DNA from: an uncultured Ruminococcus sp.
GTDB lineage: Bacteria; Bacillota; Clostridia; Oscillospirales; Acutalibacteraceae
Length of the DNA stretch: 17,170 nt
NCBI GenBank assembly: GCA_905234305.1
Contig: CAJOHT010000052.1
Coordinates: 1-17,170 of the forward strand
Direction of reading: 5' to 3'
The translations under genes and the position numbers were made by a program. Under the pieces are notes generated by a model, which searched no databases, was not told the DNA's origin, and saw only the letters and a program-made list of their open reading frames with translations. Positions 1 to 7,144 of the stretch are shown here, in pieces (positions within the stretch are counted from its first letter, which is position 1; each line of letters starts with the position of its first letter).

Positions 1-779
1 TCGTTCGAAAAGCATTTTGCCGCGAGGATATGCGTCCACTTCAGCGCCAGACAGAACACGATACTGACCAGCGCGCAGCCCACGCCCAGCACGGCGATCA
101 GCAGAAAGTTGACAACCGTCATGGAGGGAACTGCGGTCAGAATGAGGCGCATGGGAGACAGTCCGAGCAGATAGGTGATGCCGAACGCCGAGAGAGAGGA
201 GACCAGACAGGGAACAAACGCCGAGTAATAGATGATGCCGACGGAGATGACCTCCATCGCGAACAGCGCGGCGGTCAGCGGTGTGCCGAACAGGGCGGAA
301 AACAGTCCGCTCATACCGCACATGACTGCGATGTGCATATCTTTTTCGTCCAGTCTTACCGCTCTGCCGATGAAGCTGCCGATACAGCCGCCCAGCTGCA
401 GCGCGGCGCCTTCCCGTCCCGCGGAACCGCCGAACAGATGGGTGATCACGGTAGAGATAAAGATCACGGGCGCGAGCAGGATCGGGATCTTCTCATCGGT
501 GCGCACCGAGTTGATGATCAGGTTGGTGTCCGCATGTCCCGAGAGCTTGGTCACCCGGTACAGCAGGGCGATGATCAAGCCGCCCAGCGGCAGAAGATAG
601 CACAGAAAGCTGTGCTGGAGCCTCAGCTCGGTGACATAGTCGATGGCATAGCGGAACGCGGCGCCGATCCCTCCGCCGACGGTTCCGGTGACGGCGGCGA
701 TCAGCACCCATTTGAGAAATGAGATAATATACTGCGTAACTCTTTTTGAGTCGTGCTTGACGATGGATTTGATATCCAT
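1..779 (-). CDS. CLC-family anion channel/antiporter, partial (3' end outside window)
   Basis: Integral membrane CLC transporter for chloride or another halide. Reading leftward from the ATG at 779, 259 codons are open to the window edge; full CLC proteins are 400-500 residues or more, so roughly the C-terminal half is missing. The diagnostic filter motif GGSAGREGAALQLGG lies at about residues 117-131, with the gating glutamate at about 123. A second CLC motif, GTPLTAALFAMEV, lies at about 165-177. Hydrophobic helices fill most of the rest. The usual GSGIP stretch reads SGHADTNLI (about 80-88), unlike canonical chloride CLCs and more like the fluoride-exporting branch as I remember it. An AAAGGTGA ribosome site precedes the start. 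Family assignment is firm; substrate is inference. No fluoride-riboswitch motif was recognised in the leader. Confidence 0.9.
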   Translation of the reverse strand, partial: MDIKSIVKHDSKRVTQYIISFLKWVLIAAVTGTVGGGIGAAFRYAIDYVTELRLQHSFLCYLLPLGGLIIALLYRVTKLSGHADTNLIINSVRTDEKIPILLAPVIFISTVITHLFGGSAGREGAALQLGGCIGSFIGRAVRLDEKDMHIAVMCGMSGLFSALFGTPLTAALFAMEVISVGIIYYSAFVPCLVSSLSAFGITYLLGLSPMRLILTAVPSMTVVNFLLIAVLGVGCALVSIVFCLALKWTHILAAKCFSN

Positions 780-816
780 AGACGATTTCACCTTTAATCC
801 GTAAGATAACAGAGAA

Positions 817-845
817 ATTATACATCAATCCGCATGAATACGCAA
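817..845 (-). promoter_or_regulatory. Sigma-A-type promoter for the CLC gene
   Basis: On the minus strand, TTGCGT (840-845) and TATAAT (817-822) are separated by 17 bases, with a TG just before the -10. It sits about 40 bases upstream of the CLC start and is divergent from the promoter at 867-895. Confidence 0.65.
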
Positions 846-866
846 GTAAATTGTGCAATAATAGCA

Positions 867-895
867 TTGAAATAGCCCTGCGATTGTGGTATGAT
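867..895 (+). promoter_or_regulatory. Sigma-A-type promoter for the zinc-ribbon membrane gene
   Basis: TTGAAA (867-872), a 17-base spacer, then TATGAT (890-895), about 60 bases upstream of the start codon at 955. Spacing is ideal. Confidence 0.65.
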
Positions 896-954
896 AATTT
901 GGAAAATGAGTACATATGCCTATGAGCTTTTTTATGTACGGGAAGGAGCAGCCG

Positions 955-1365
955 ATGAGAAAATTTCTTCAGAAGGCGATGCAGTTTATGCAGGGCCGTT
1001 ACGGAAACGATAAGCTGAACGTTTTTATCCTGATCATCGCGGGAATCTTGTATATCGTCAACATCTTTGTCAGAAACGTTATTCTCATCGTAGTGATCCT
1101 TCTGCTTCTGGCGCTGGTCGCCTTCCGTATGCTGTCTACCAACATCACCAAGAGACTGTACGAGAACAGACGGTTTGAGGCGATCTATAAAGCGATCTTT
1201 GATTTCTTCAAGCGCCAATACATGAAGATCAGGGATTTCAAGACGCACCGCTATGTCCGCTGTCCTCACTGCAAGGCGCAGCTGCGGCTCAAAAAACGCA
1301 CCGGTGTGCAGCATATTCACTGTCCCAGATGCAATAAGGACTTTAAGAAAAACATACTTTTTTGA
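955..1365 (+). CDS. Small membrane protein with C-terminal zinc ribbon
   Basis: A 136-residue protein of unknown function. Residues about 21-58 are strongly hydrophobic and form one hairpin or two closely spaced membrane helices. A basic linker follows, and the C-terminus carries CPHC (103-106) and CPRC (123-126), a four-cysteine zinc-ribbon-like knuckle. The start at 955 is preferred over the in-frame ATG at 916 because GGAAGGAG lies at 941-948, correctly spaced, and because the residues added by the earlier start look unstructured. The gene is monocistronic by position: it has its own promoter upstream and a hairpin overlaps its stop codon. Small zinc-ribbon membrane proteins of this kind are common in Clostridia and mostly uncharacterised, so I assign no role. 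Confidence 0.8.
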   Translation: MRKFLQKAMQFMQGRYGNDKLNVFILIIAGILYIVNIFVRNVILIVVILLLLALVAFRMLSTNITKRLYENRRFEAIYKAIFDFFKRQYMKIRDFKTHRYVRCPHCKAQLRLKKRTGVQHIHCPRCNKDFKKNILF

Positions 1366-1381
1366 CAAATAGTATGTTTTT
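1348..1381 (+). terminator. Hairpin overlapping the stop of the zinc-ribbon gene
   Basis: A perfect 11-bp inverted repeat (AAAAACATACT at 1348-1358, AGTATGTTTTT at 1371-1381) with a 12-base loop, ending in five T. The stop codon lies inside the loop. It probably acts as an intrinsic terminator, though the stem is AT-rich. Confidence 0.5.
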
Positions 1382-1487
1382 CAGTGAAAAGTGAAGAGAT
1401 AAGAGTGAGGGTCACTCGCTTCGCTCAAACAATTTATGGCTGGTTTTAGAAAGTCTGCGAACTAAAGAGAAAGAAAGGAGGAGAGCT

Positions 1488-2872
1488 ATGGTATTTTCAT
1501 CATTATTATTCCTGTTTATGTACCTGCCCGTTGTGCTGGTGATCTACTATGTCACGCCCAGACGCTGGCGTAATCTCTTCCTTTTTATCGCAAATCTGAT
1601 CTTCTACGGCTGGGGAGAGCCCGTCTATGTTTCTCTGATGATCTTCTCCACCGTCGTTGATTATACCTGCGGCAGGTTTATCACCAAGTACCGCAAAAGG
1701 CAAAGCGGTTTTTGGTCGCGTCTATCGTCATCAATCTGTCGCTGCTCGGCTTTTTCAAATACGCGGGATTTTTGACCTCGACGCTCAATTATCTGCCGTT
1801 TTTGAATATTCCCGCCTTTAAGGTGCCTCTGCCGATCGGTATCAGCTTCTATACCTTCCAGACGATGTCGTACTCGATCGACGTCTACCGCGGCGACGCG
1901 CCGATGCAGAAGAATATTATCACCTTCGGCACCTATGTCTCACTGTTCCCGCAGCTGATCGCAGGCCCGATCGTCCGCTATAAGGACGTTGCCTATCAGC
2001 TCGATCACCGCAGAGAAACGCTCGATAGCTTTACCAAGGGCGTGATGATATTCTGTATCGGACTGGGTAAGAAGGTGCTGATCGCCAACCAGATGGGCGC
2101 GCTGTGGGATGCGATCCGCGAGTCGGGAGAAGCCAACGGCTGGCTCGGCTCATGGGTGGGCATCATCGCCTATACCTTCCAGATCTATTTCGACTTCTCC
2201 GGCTACTCCGACATGGCGTGCGGACTGGGAAATATGCTGGGCTTTGAGTTCCTCAAGAACTTCAACTATCCGTATATTTCCAAGAGCATCACCGAATTCT
2301 GGAGACGCTGGCATATCTCTCTGGGCACATGGTTCAGAGAGTATGTATACATCCCCTTGGGCGGCAACCGCAAGGGCACGGGCAGACAGATCCTCAACCT
2401 GCTGATCGTGTGGTTCCTGACCGGCTTCTGGCACGGCGCGGACTTCAACTTCATTTTCTGGGGACTGTACTTCGGTCTGCTGCTGATCATTGAGAAGTTT
2501 GTGCTCAAGAGGTGGCTTGATAAGGCGCCTGCCTTTGTCTCTCATATCTATTCGCTGTTCTTTATCGTGATCGGATGGGTGCTGTTCTACTTCTCGGATC
2601 TGACCCAGATGTGGAACTATATCGTCTCGATGTTCAGCTTCGGCTCGGACGTGATCGGCGACAGCGCGGCGGCTTCGGCGCTTTCTTATCTGCCGATGCT
2701 GATCGTAGCGGGCATCGCTTCCACACCGCTTGCCGCAAAGCTGTACGGGAAGATCAAAACGGCAAAATTCATCTGGGTTCCCCAGACACTCTACTGTCTC
2801 GGCGTACTCGCTGTCTGTACCGCGCTGCTGGTATCCCAGAGCTATAATCCGTTCCTGTACTTCAGGTTCTGA
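1488..2872 (+). pseudogene. MBOAT-family O-acyltransferase (AlgI/DltB type), frameshifted
   Basis: A polytopic membrane protein that would pass acyl (often acetyl) groups across the membrane to a cell-surface polymer, working with the DHHW partner just downstream. The start at 1488 has a strong AAAGGAGGAG site. The N-terminal reading frame runs through the first helices to the RKR codons around 1692-1700. The rest of the family sequence continues in another frame from about 1700 to 2872, including FWRRWHISLGTWFREYVYIP and the catalytic-His region GFWHGADFNFIFWG. Joining the frames gives about 461 residues, normal for the family. The simplest repair is one missing A in the AAAA run at 1695-1698. 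A restart at TTG 1712 would lack the first helices, so the gene is probably inactive unless the break is a sequencing error or slippage site. Confidence 0.9.
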
Positions 2873-2879
2873 GAAATAT

Positions 2880-3066
2880 CCGAAGAAAAATAACTATCAT
2901 TACGAGCCCCTTCAGGGGCGCGGCAATCCCCTTGTTATTACGATTGCTTTCTAAGAGAATCCTATGCAGACGGCTGCAAGGGGAAGGGGATTCTCACGTC
3001 GGGCTTTGCCCTCCTCAGAATGACAATAATACCAACTTTTCCGGCGGGGGACAAGCCCCGCCCTAC
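2880..3066 (+). repeat. Intergenic palindromic repeat cluster between the MBOAT and DHHW genes
   Basis: Non-coding spacer densely packed with inverted repeats: GCCCC-TTCA-GGGGC (2906-2919); AATCCCCTT (2925-2933) pairing with AAGGGGATT (2984-2992); ATTCT/AGAAT flanking GGGCTTTGCCC (about 2990-3021); and GGCGGGG-GACAAG-CCCCGCC (3043-3062). The style, including TCCTCAGAATGACA, matches short dispersed elements I know from intergenic regions of gut Clostridia. Only one copy is visible here, so the repeat call rests on its structure and my recollection of the type. Confidence 0.5.
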
Positions 3067-3106
3067 GATAACCCGGTTATAAACTGTTACGAAAGGAGCT
3101 GTTACA

Positions 3107-4229
3107 ATGAAAAAATCAAAGCTGAGACTGATACCGATGATTGTTTTCCTGGTATTCGTCTTTTCGCTGACAGTCCTGTTCTTTGTATCCCCGAAAAAAG
3201 AATACAGCTCCTCTGAGAAGCGCTATCTCCAGCAGGCGCCCGCGTTCTCCTTTGCGGCGCTGTTTTCGGGGAAATTCGGCGACGAATTTGAGACCTTCCT
3301 GTCCGACCAGTTTGCGGGACGCAACCTGTGGGTCGGGCTGGCGTCTTATTATCAGCTCGCGATCGGGAACAACGGTTCCAACGGTATCTACTACTGCAAG
3401 GACAACTATCTTGTCAACGATCCCTGCGGCGACGGAAGACTGTCCGTCAACACGGACGTGATAGAAGAGTTTGCCGGCAAGCACAGCGAGGTTCCTGTTA
3501 CCGTGCTGATCGCACCGTCCACCGGATATATCTGTTCCGACGTCCTGCCCCCGGTACACAAGCAGTACAAGGACGACGCGTATTTTGAATCGTTTCAGGA
3601 GAAGCTCCGTGATGTGGACTTTGTCGACGTCAGAGAGGCGTTTCAAAACGAGTACAGCGCCGGCAATCAGATCTACTATAAGACCGACCACCACTGGACA
3701 AGCTATGGCGCCTATACCGCCTACAAAGAGCTTTCGCCTGCGCTCGGCTATGAGCCAAACGACGAGAGTGTTTATGAAAAGACCTCTTATGAAGACTTCT
3801 ACGGTACGACCTACTCCTCCTCGGGCTTCTGGCTTATCCCGCCCGACGAGATCGAAGTGTGGGAGAACCACGCGCATGACGGCGCCGTGAAGGTGACCGT
3901 GATAGAGGGCGAAAACCGGACGGAGCATGACGATCTGTTCTTCTATTCCCATCTCGAAGAGGACGATAAATATCCCGTGTTTCTCGACGGCAACCACGCC
4001 TATGAGATCATCGAGAACGCTGCGGCGGCCTCCGACGAGCGGCTGCTCGTCATCAAGGACAGCTTCGCCCATTCTCTGGTGCCGTTCCTCTCGGATCACT
4101 ACGCGTCGATCACCATGCTCTAAGCAGAACATCAGCCAGCTGATGGAGCAGGAGCACTTTGATCGTGTGCTGTTTCTCTACTCGGTCGACAACCTCTCCT
4201 CCGATACCGACCTCGTCTGGCTGGAGTGA
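3107..4229 (+). pseudogene. DHHW-family (AlgX/DltD-like SGNH) acetyltransferase partner, frame broken near 3' end
   Basis: A membrane-anchored extracellular protein that normally pairs with an MBOAT to O-acylate a surface polysaccharide or teichoic acid. The start at 3107 follows AAAGGAG. There is a single N-terminal helix at about 8-28. The family motif TDHHWTSYGAY starts near residue 193, with Asp194 and His196 as probable catalytic residues, and the nucleophile motif KDSFAHS holds Ser319. The main frame stops at TAA 4121-4123 directly after ASITML. The expected C-terminal strand-helix (KQNISQLMEQEHFDRVLFLY, then the SVDNLSSDTDLVWLE end) continues in a different frame to the TGA at 4227-4229. 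Family members normally continue with something like DLRYY at this point, so a deletion of about 14 bases is likely. The catalytic core is intact, but about 35 C-terminal residues are lost. Confidence 0.85.
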
Positions 4230-4264
4230 CAGAATACCGGAGTGAATATAAAACCATTCTGAAA

Positions 4265-4300
4265 CCGTAAATCCTCCCTGACTGCAGGGAGGATTTTTCA
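4265..4300. terminator. Bidirectional intrinsic terminator between convergent genes
   Basis: A perfect 12-bp stem (AAATCCTCCCTG 4269-4280, CAGGGAGGATTT 4285-4296) with an ACTG loop, a T-run on the right and A's on the left. It serves the DHHW gene from the left and the esterase from the right. Confidence 0.85.
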
Positions 4301-4319
4301 ATAGAATGGATAAAGACGT

Positions 4320-5534
4320 TTATTCGGATTTTTGCTGCAGCGGTTCGATCTTGCGAAAAACCATGGCGTTGAGAAATTCGGGAAAAACAGCGCGCCAGTA
4401 TAAGCCGTTGTGTTCGCCTTCCTCATTGAAGTGCAGTACGACCTTGTCCGCGGGATAGCCCATATCCCTGAGTCTGTTATACATACAGGTAACGTCGGGA
4501 TCGGTGTCCTTGGGGAGGTTATCGGGACCCGGCTCGGTGCCCTCCGGTACGCCCGGACCGGTATACAGATAGACGAAGGGGGACTCATCGTCAAAGGTTT
4601 TGTCGCTCAAATACTTTTTCCAGACAGCGTCGTCGTATTCCCAGAACGAGGGAGAGATCGCGCCGACGGTACCGAATATCCCGGGATATTGCATCGTGAT
4701 ATAGAACGCTTCCAGTCCGCCGAGCGAAGTGCCTGAGATAGCGGTGTGCAGCGCGTCGGTATAAACGTTGTAGTTTTCCCGGATATACGGCACCAGAATC
4801 CCGGCGATAAACTGTGCGAACTGAGAACCGTCCATGCTGTCATACTCCTGCTTTCCGAACATCTGTTCATCTTTGGAGACTCCGATATCGGGCACCAGCT
4901 CGTTATCACGCCCGTTGAGGTTCTCGATCCCTACGATGATCGCTTTATAATCGGTTTGCGATATCATCGATCTGACCTGTTCGGGCGCGGCGGCGTAACT
5001 GTTCAGCGTATCCTCCTGAGCGATCAGGTTATGACCGTCAAGCAGATAAATAACGGCGTACGGGTCTTCTGAGGAAGCGTCATAGTCGTCGGGCTTCCAG
5101 ATATGGACATTCTTTTTGCAGCCGAAGCCGTCGAGCGTAACGTCGTCCGTTTCGGGGAAATAATTGATCTTTTCACCTTCTGTATAAGGCAGGAAATAGG
5201 TGTCCGCCCGGTACCATCCGCTGACGCATTTATTAAAAGCGAATTCCTCCGATTTTTTATTATCATATAAAATGTACGCCATATTATAAACGGAGATATC
5301 TCCTTTGCAGGAGAAGGTGAAGGAGTTTTTATCATCGCTTATTTTTTTCATTCTTACCTTTTTCTTTTTACCGCCGTCGCTGTTAAAGAATACGGCGGAT
5401 ACGTTTTTGCTTTTTAAACTGTCTTTAAAATACAGTGTATGTGTTTTTTCTTTTTCTTTATCGGCTGGGGAACATCCCGAAAATAACGCTGACGCGATTA
5501 CCGCCGCTAAAAGTAAGGATATAAATTTTTTCAT
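4320..5534 (-). CDS. Lipoprotein esterase D-family alpha/beta hydrolase
   Basis: A secreted, lipid-anchored hydrolase of the putative-esterase (EstD/feruloyl-esterase-like) superfamily, 404 residues. The signal peptide ends in the lipobox LFSGC with Cys21. The catalytic domain spans about 135-395: IYLLDGHN (about 162-169), nucleophile elbow SGTSLGG with Ser270, and a C-terminal GEHNGLYW with His375. The third triad member was not pinned down. Residues about 31-105 form an extra domain rich in beta-type patterns (TLYFKDSL, VSAVFFNSDGG, VYNMAYILYD) that resembles starch-binding CBM25/26 modules; this is tentative. AGAGG precedes the ATG. The substrate cannot be read from sequence; carbohydrate-ester removal would fit the nearby amylase. 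The 5' quarter is more AT- and Lys-rich than the catalytic part. Confidence 0.85.
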   Translation of the reverse strand: MKKFISLLLAAVIASALFSGCSPADKEKEKTHTLYFKDSLKSKNVSAVFFNSDGGKKKKVRMKKISDDKNSFTFSCKGDISVYNMAYILYDNKKSEEFAFNKCVSGWYRADTYFLPYTEGEKINYFPETDDVTLDGFGCKKNVHIWKPDDYDASSEDPYAVIYLLDGHNLIAQEDTLNSYAAAPEQVRSMISQTDYKAIIVGIENLNGRDNELVPDIGVSKDEQMFGKQEYDSMDGSQFAQFIAGILVPYIRENYNVYTDALHTAISGTSLGGLEAFYITMQYPGIFGTVGAISPSFWEYDDAVWKKYLSDKTFDDESPFVYLYTGPGVPEGTEPGPDNLPKDTDPDVTCMYNRLRDMGYPADKVVLHFNEEGEHNGLYWRAVFPEFLNAMVFRKIEPLQQKSE

Positions 5535-5562
5535 AATTACCTCTCTTTTCGATTACGATACT

Positions 5563-5590
5563 ATTATACTACGAACTAAATTCATATCAA
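5563..5590 (-). promoter_or_regulatory. Sigma-A-type promoter for the esterase
   Basis: On the minus strand, TTGATA (5585-5590), a 16-base spacer and TATAAT (5563-5568), about 30 bases upstream of the esterase start. Confidence 0.65.
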
Positions 5591-5646
5591 TATCTTACTG
5601 CATTAATCTTAAGTTTATCTAAAGCTGATAATTTACACGTTTATTA

Positions 5647-5675
5647 TTGAATTGTATTTTTGATTATGATATACT
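5647..5675 (+). promoter_or_regulatory. Sigma-A-type promoter for the VanY-like gene
   Basis: TTGAAT (5647-5652), a 17-base spacer and TATACT (5670-5675), 30 bases before the ATG at 5705; divergent from the esterase promoter. Confidence 0.6.
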
Positions 5676-5704
5676 GGTGAAAAATAAAGAAAAAAGGTGT
5701 AACT

Positions 5705-6457
5705 ATGAAAAAGAGAAGATTTTTAAGCTTGATTTTGTGCCTGTTTATAGCCGCGTCAGTTGTACTTACAGGTTGCGGCGATAAAACCGAAACCTCGTCA
5801 AAAGCTGTCGATAGTACGACTGAAGCCGCTGTAACCGAGAGTGCAGCCAAGGCTGCTGCTACAGATAGTATCGATTATATGGCGCTTGTCAACAAAACGC
5901 ATAAGCTCTCCGCTAATTGGGAGAAAAAGTTAAAAACAGTTACTTTTAAAAATACCGTAGGCGATAAGGTTGAAGTAGAGAAAAAAGCCTATGACGCGTA
6001 TCTTAAGCTGAAATCGGCTCTTGAAAAAGAAAAAATATATGTTGACCTCGATTCCGCGCGCAGAAGTGTTGCCGAACAACAGAGGATTATGGACGATTTT
6101 ACAAAGCAGTACGGTGCCGATTATGCCGCGAAAACCGTTGCTAAACCAGGATATTCCGAGCATCATACAGGACTTGCGCTCGATTTGTACCTGATTATCG
6201 ACGGTAAGGATGTAACTGAAAACGAGGATATGATAAAGTATACCGATATCTGGGCGACAATTCATAAGCTCCTTCCCGAATACGGCTTTATCCTCCGTTA
6301 TCTCGACGGCAAAGAGCATATCACGGGTTACGGTTATGAGCCGTGGCATATCCGTTATCTTGACAACAAGGACATCGCTGAAGATATTACCGATAAGGGT
6401 ATAACCTTTGAGGGTTATCTCAATACTGCCAGTGAAGATCCCGTAAAAATTATTTAG
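5705..6457 (+). CDS. D-alanyl-D-alanine carboxypeptidase, VanY-like lipoprotein (peptidase M15B)
   Basis: A zinc peptidase that removes the terminal D-Ala of peptidoglycan stem peptides outside the membrane, 250 residues. The lipobox LTGC places the lipid anchor on Cys24, followed by an Ala/Thr/Ser-rich tether (about 28-55). M15B motifs are complete: SEHHTGLALDL (151-161, zinc ligands His153 and Asp160) and EPWHIRY (212-218, Glu212 and third ligand His215). The segment SARRSVAEQQ (117-126) corresponds to the usual SGYRS-x-EEQ substrate-binding strand, here with Ala-Arg in place of Gly-Tyr. AAAGGTG lies just before the ATG. No vancomycin-resistance genes lie nearby, so general wall remodelling is the sensible role. 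Confidence 0.9.
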   Translation: MKKRRFLSLILCLFIAASVVLTGCGDKTETSSKAVDSTTEAAVTESAAKAAATDSIDYMALVNKTHKLSANWEKKLKTVTFKNTVGDKVEVEKKAYDAYLKLKSALEKEKIYVDLDSARRSVAEQQRIMDDFTKQYGADYAAKTVAKPGYSEHHTGLALDLYLIIDGKDVTENEDMIKYTDIWATIHKLLPEYGFILRYLDGKEHITGYGYEPWHIRYLDNKDIAEDITDKGITFEGYLNTASEDPVKII

Positions 6458-6459
6458 GC

Positions 6460-6786
6460 AGTTCTAAGGTTTATTCTAAAGAAGAATTAAACGACGCTGT
6501 TATTCAAATAAAATGCGAGTTCGCTGTTTTGCAGGAGTCAGGTTGTATTCTAAAGAATATCCGTTACGCGGGCGATAAAGAAATAAACGAGAAAAATCTT
6601 AAATGGATTAATTCATTAGAGAGTAAAAAGAATTATAAGAAAATCGCAAAATTCCTTACGGATTTTAAAACTACTTCCAATGTAAAGAACACCACTCTTA
6701 ATCCGAATGACAATTATACGAATTATGAATGGTGGCTCGTAAAAACTAAAGACGACGGTTGGGAAATTGTAAGCCGAGGATATTAA
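6460..6786 (+). pseudogene. 5'-truncated remnant of an uncharacterised small protein
   Basis: Directly after the VanY stop, another frame is open through to TAA 6784-6786. It encodes about 109 residues beginning GSSKVYSKEELNDAVIQIK and containing YAGDKEINEKNLKW and the aromatic end NYEWWLVKTKDDGWEIV. The amino acid pattern looks like genuine coding sequence, resembling small secreted proteins of Clostridia that have a lipoprotein leader. Here there is no ATG, ribosome site or signal peptide; a TTG at 6529 is the only start inside. I read it as the C-terminal remainder of a gene whose 5' end was lost where it now abuts VanY. A terminator follows. The function is unknown. Confidence 0.6.
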
Positions 6787-6794
6787 TTTGTTAT

Positions 6795-6837
6795 AAAAAC
6801 AGGTCAGGAACGATAATCGTCCTGACCTGTTTTTTTT
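6795..6837 (+). terminator. Strong intrinsic terminator after the VanY/remnant unit
   Basis: ACAGGTCAGGA (6799-6809) pairs with TCCTGACCTGT (6820-6830), with further ACGAT/ATCGT pairing in the apex, preceded by AAAA and followed by seven T. Confidence 0.9.
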
Positions 6838-6894
6838 GTTTGGTAGGGTATTACAACAATCTGTATAATACTATTATACTATCACCAAACAAAA
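6836..6894. repeat. Inverted repeat bounding a 59-base AT-rich segment
   Basis: TTTGTTTGGT at the left end is the exact complement of ACCAAACAAA at the right end; inside it, GTATTA and TAATAC also pair. It begins in the T-tract of the preceding terminator. It may be a second hairpin or a vestige of a very small mobile element; no function is evident. Confidence 0.45.
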
Positions 6895-7144
6895 ATAATT
6901 TGTATTTCCCGCTCAGTAGCACGCTGCGCGCACACAAGCAATGGTAGCGTTGCGACTGCCGCCTGTGGCGGATAAAAGGAGCAAAAGTGCTGTGCAAAAT
7001 AAGGAGTATCACGAGTCCGTGCTTAGGACGAGTGAGACGACTATATTCTGGACTGGGACATCCGAAAGCGGACGCGCTTTTTTGCTATCATATCATTACT
7101 TATCAAAAAATTAAATTTCAGCCGTTAACGGGGGAGAGCATATG
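6895..7144 (+). other. Non-coding stretch with possible small structured RNA
   Basis: No convincing gene. The left part is GC-rich with a CCGCC-TGT-GGCGG hairpin (about 6959-6971). Between about 6985 and 7083 lie several short hairpins: GTCC-loop-GGAC (about 7016-7028), TCCG-AAAG-CGGA (7061-7072), and AAAGCG-GACG-CGCTTT running into T's (7065-7083), the last with the look of an intrinsic terminator. I matched it to no riboswitch or RNA family I know. The 61-codon open frame at 6987-7172 has no ribosome site and no recognisable domain. Confidence 0.3.
7065..7083 (+). terminator. Short terminator-like hairpin without an upstream gene
   Basis: AAAGCG (7065-7070), GACG loop, CGCTTT (7075-7080), followed directly by more T. 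It faces the plus strand although no plus-strand protein gene ends here, so it may end a short RNA. Confidence 0.45.

Noticed and set aside
30..722. Long plus-strand open frame rich in Arg, Gln, Asp and Gly
   Set aside because: It is the antisense shadow of the CLC gene, whose translation on the minus strand has unmistakable family motifs.
493..1368. 291-codon minus-strand frame crossing the zinc-ribbon gene and the CLC start
   Set aside because: It spans two genes with better evidence, is antisense to one and out of frame with the other, and shows no domain.
3116..4132. 338-codon minus-strand frame opposite the DHHW gene
   Set aside because: Same length as the DHHW frame and low complexity; the plus strand has a ribosome site, signal anchor and family motifs, so this is a mirror frame.
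7010..7050. Hammerhead-ribozyme-like string (CGA, then GTCC/GGAC stem, then GAG)
   Set aside because: The stem II part resembles engineered and natural hammerheads, but the core needs CUGANGA and GAAA. Here it reads ATCACGA and GAGT, with key catalytic bases wrong, so no active ribozyme is claimed.
6895..7144. Riboswitch for the downstream gene
   Set aside because: The next gene to the right is on the opposite strand and ends here, so a cis-acting leader has nothing to control; no known aptamer motif was matched.
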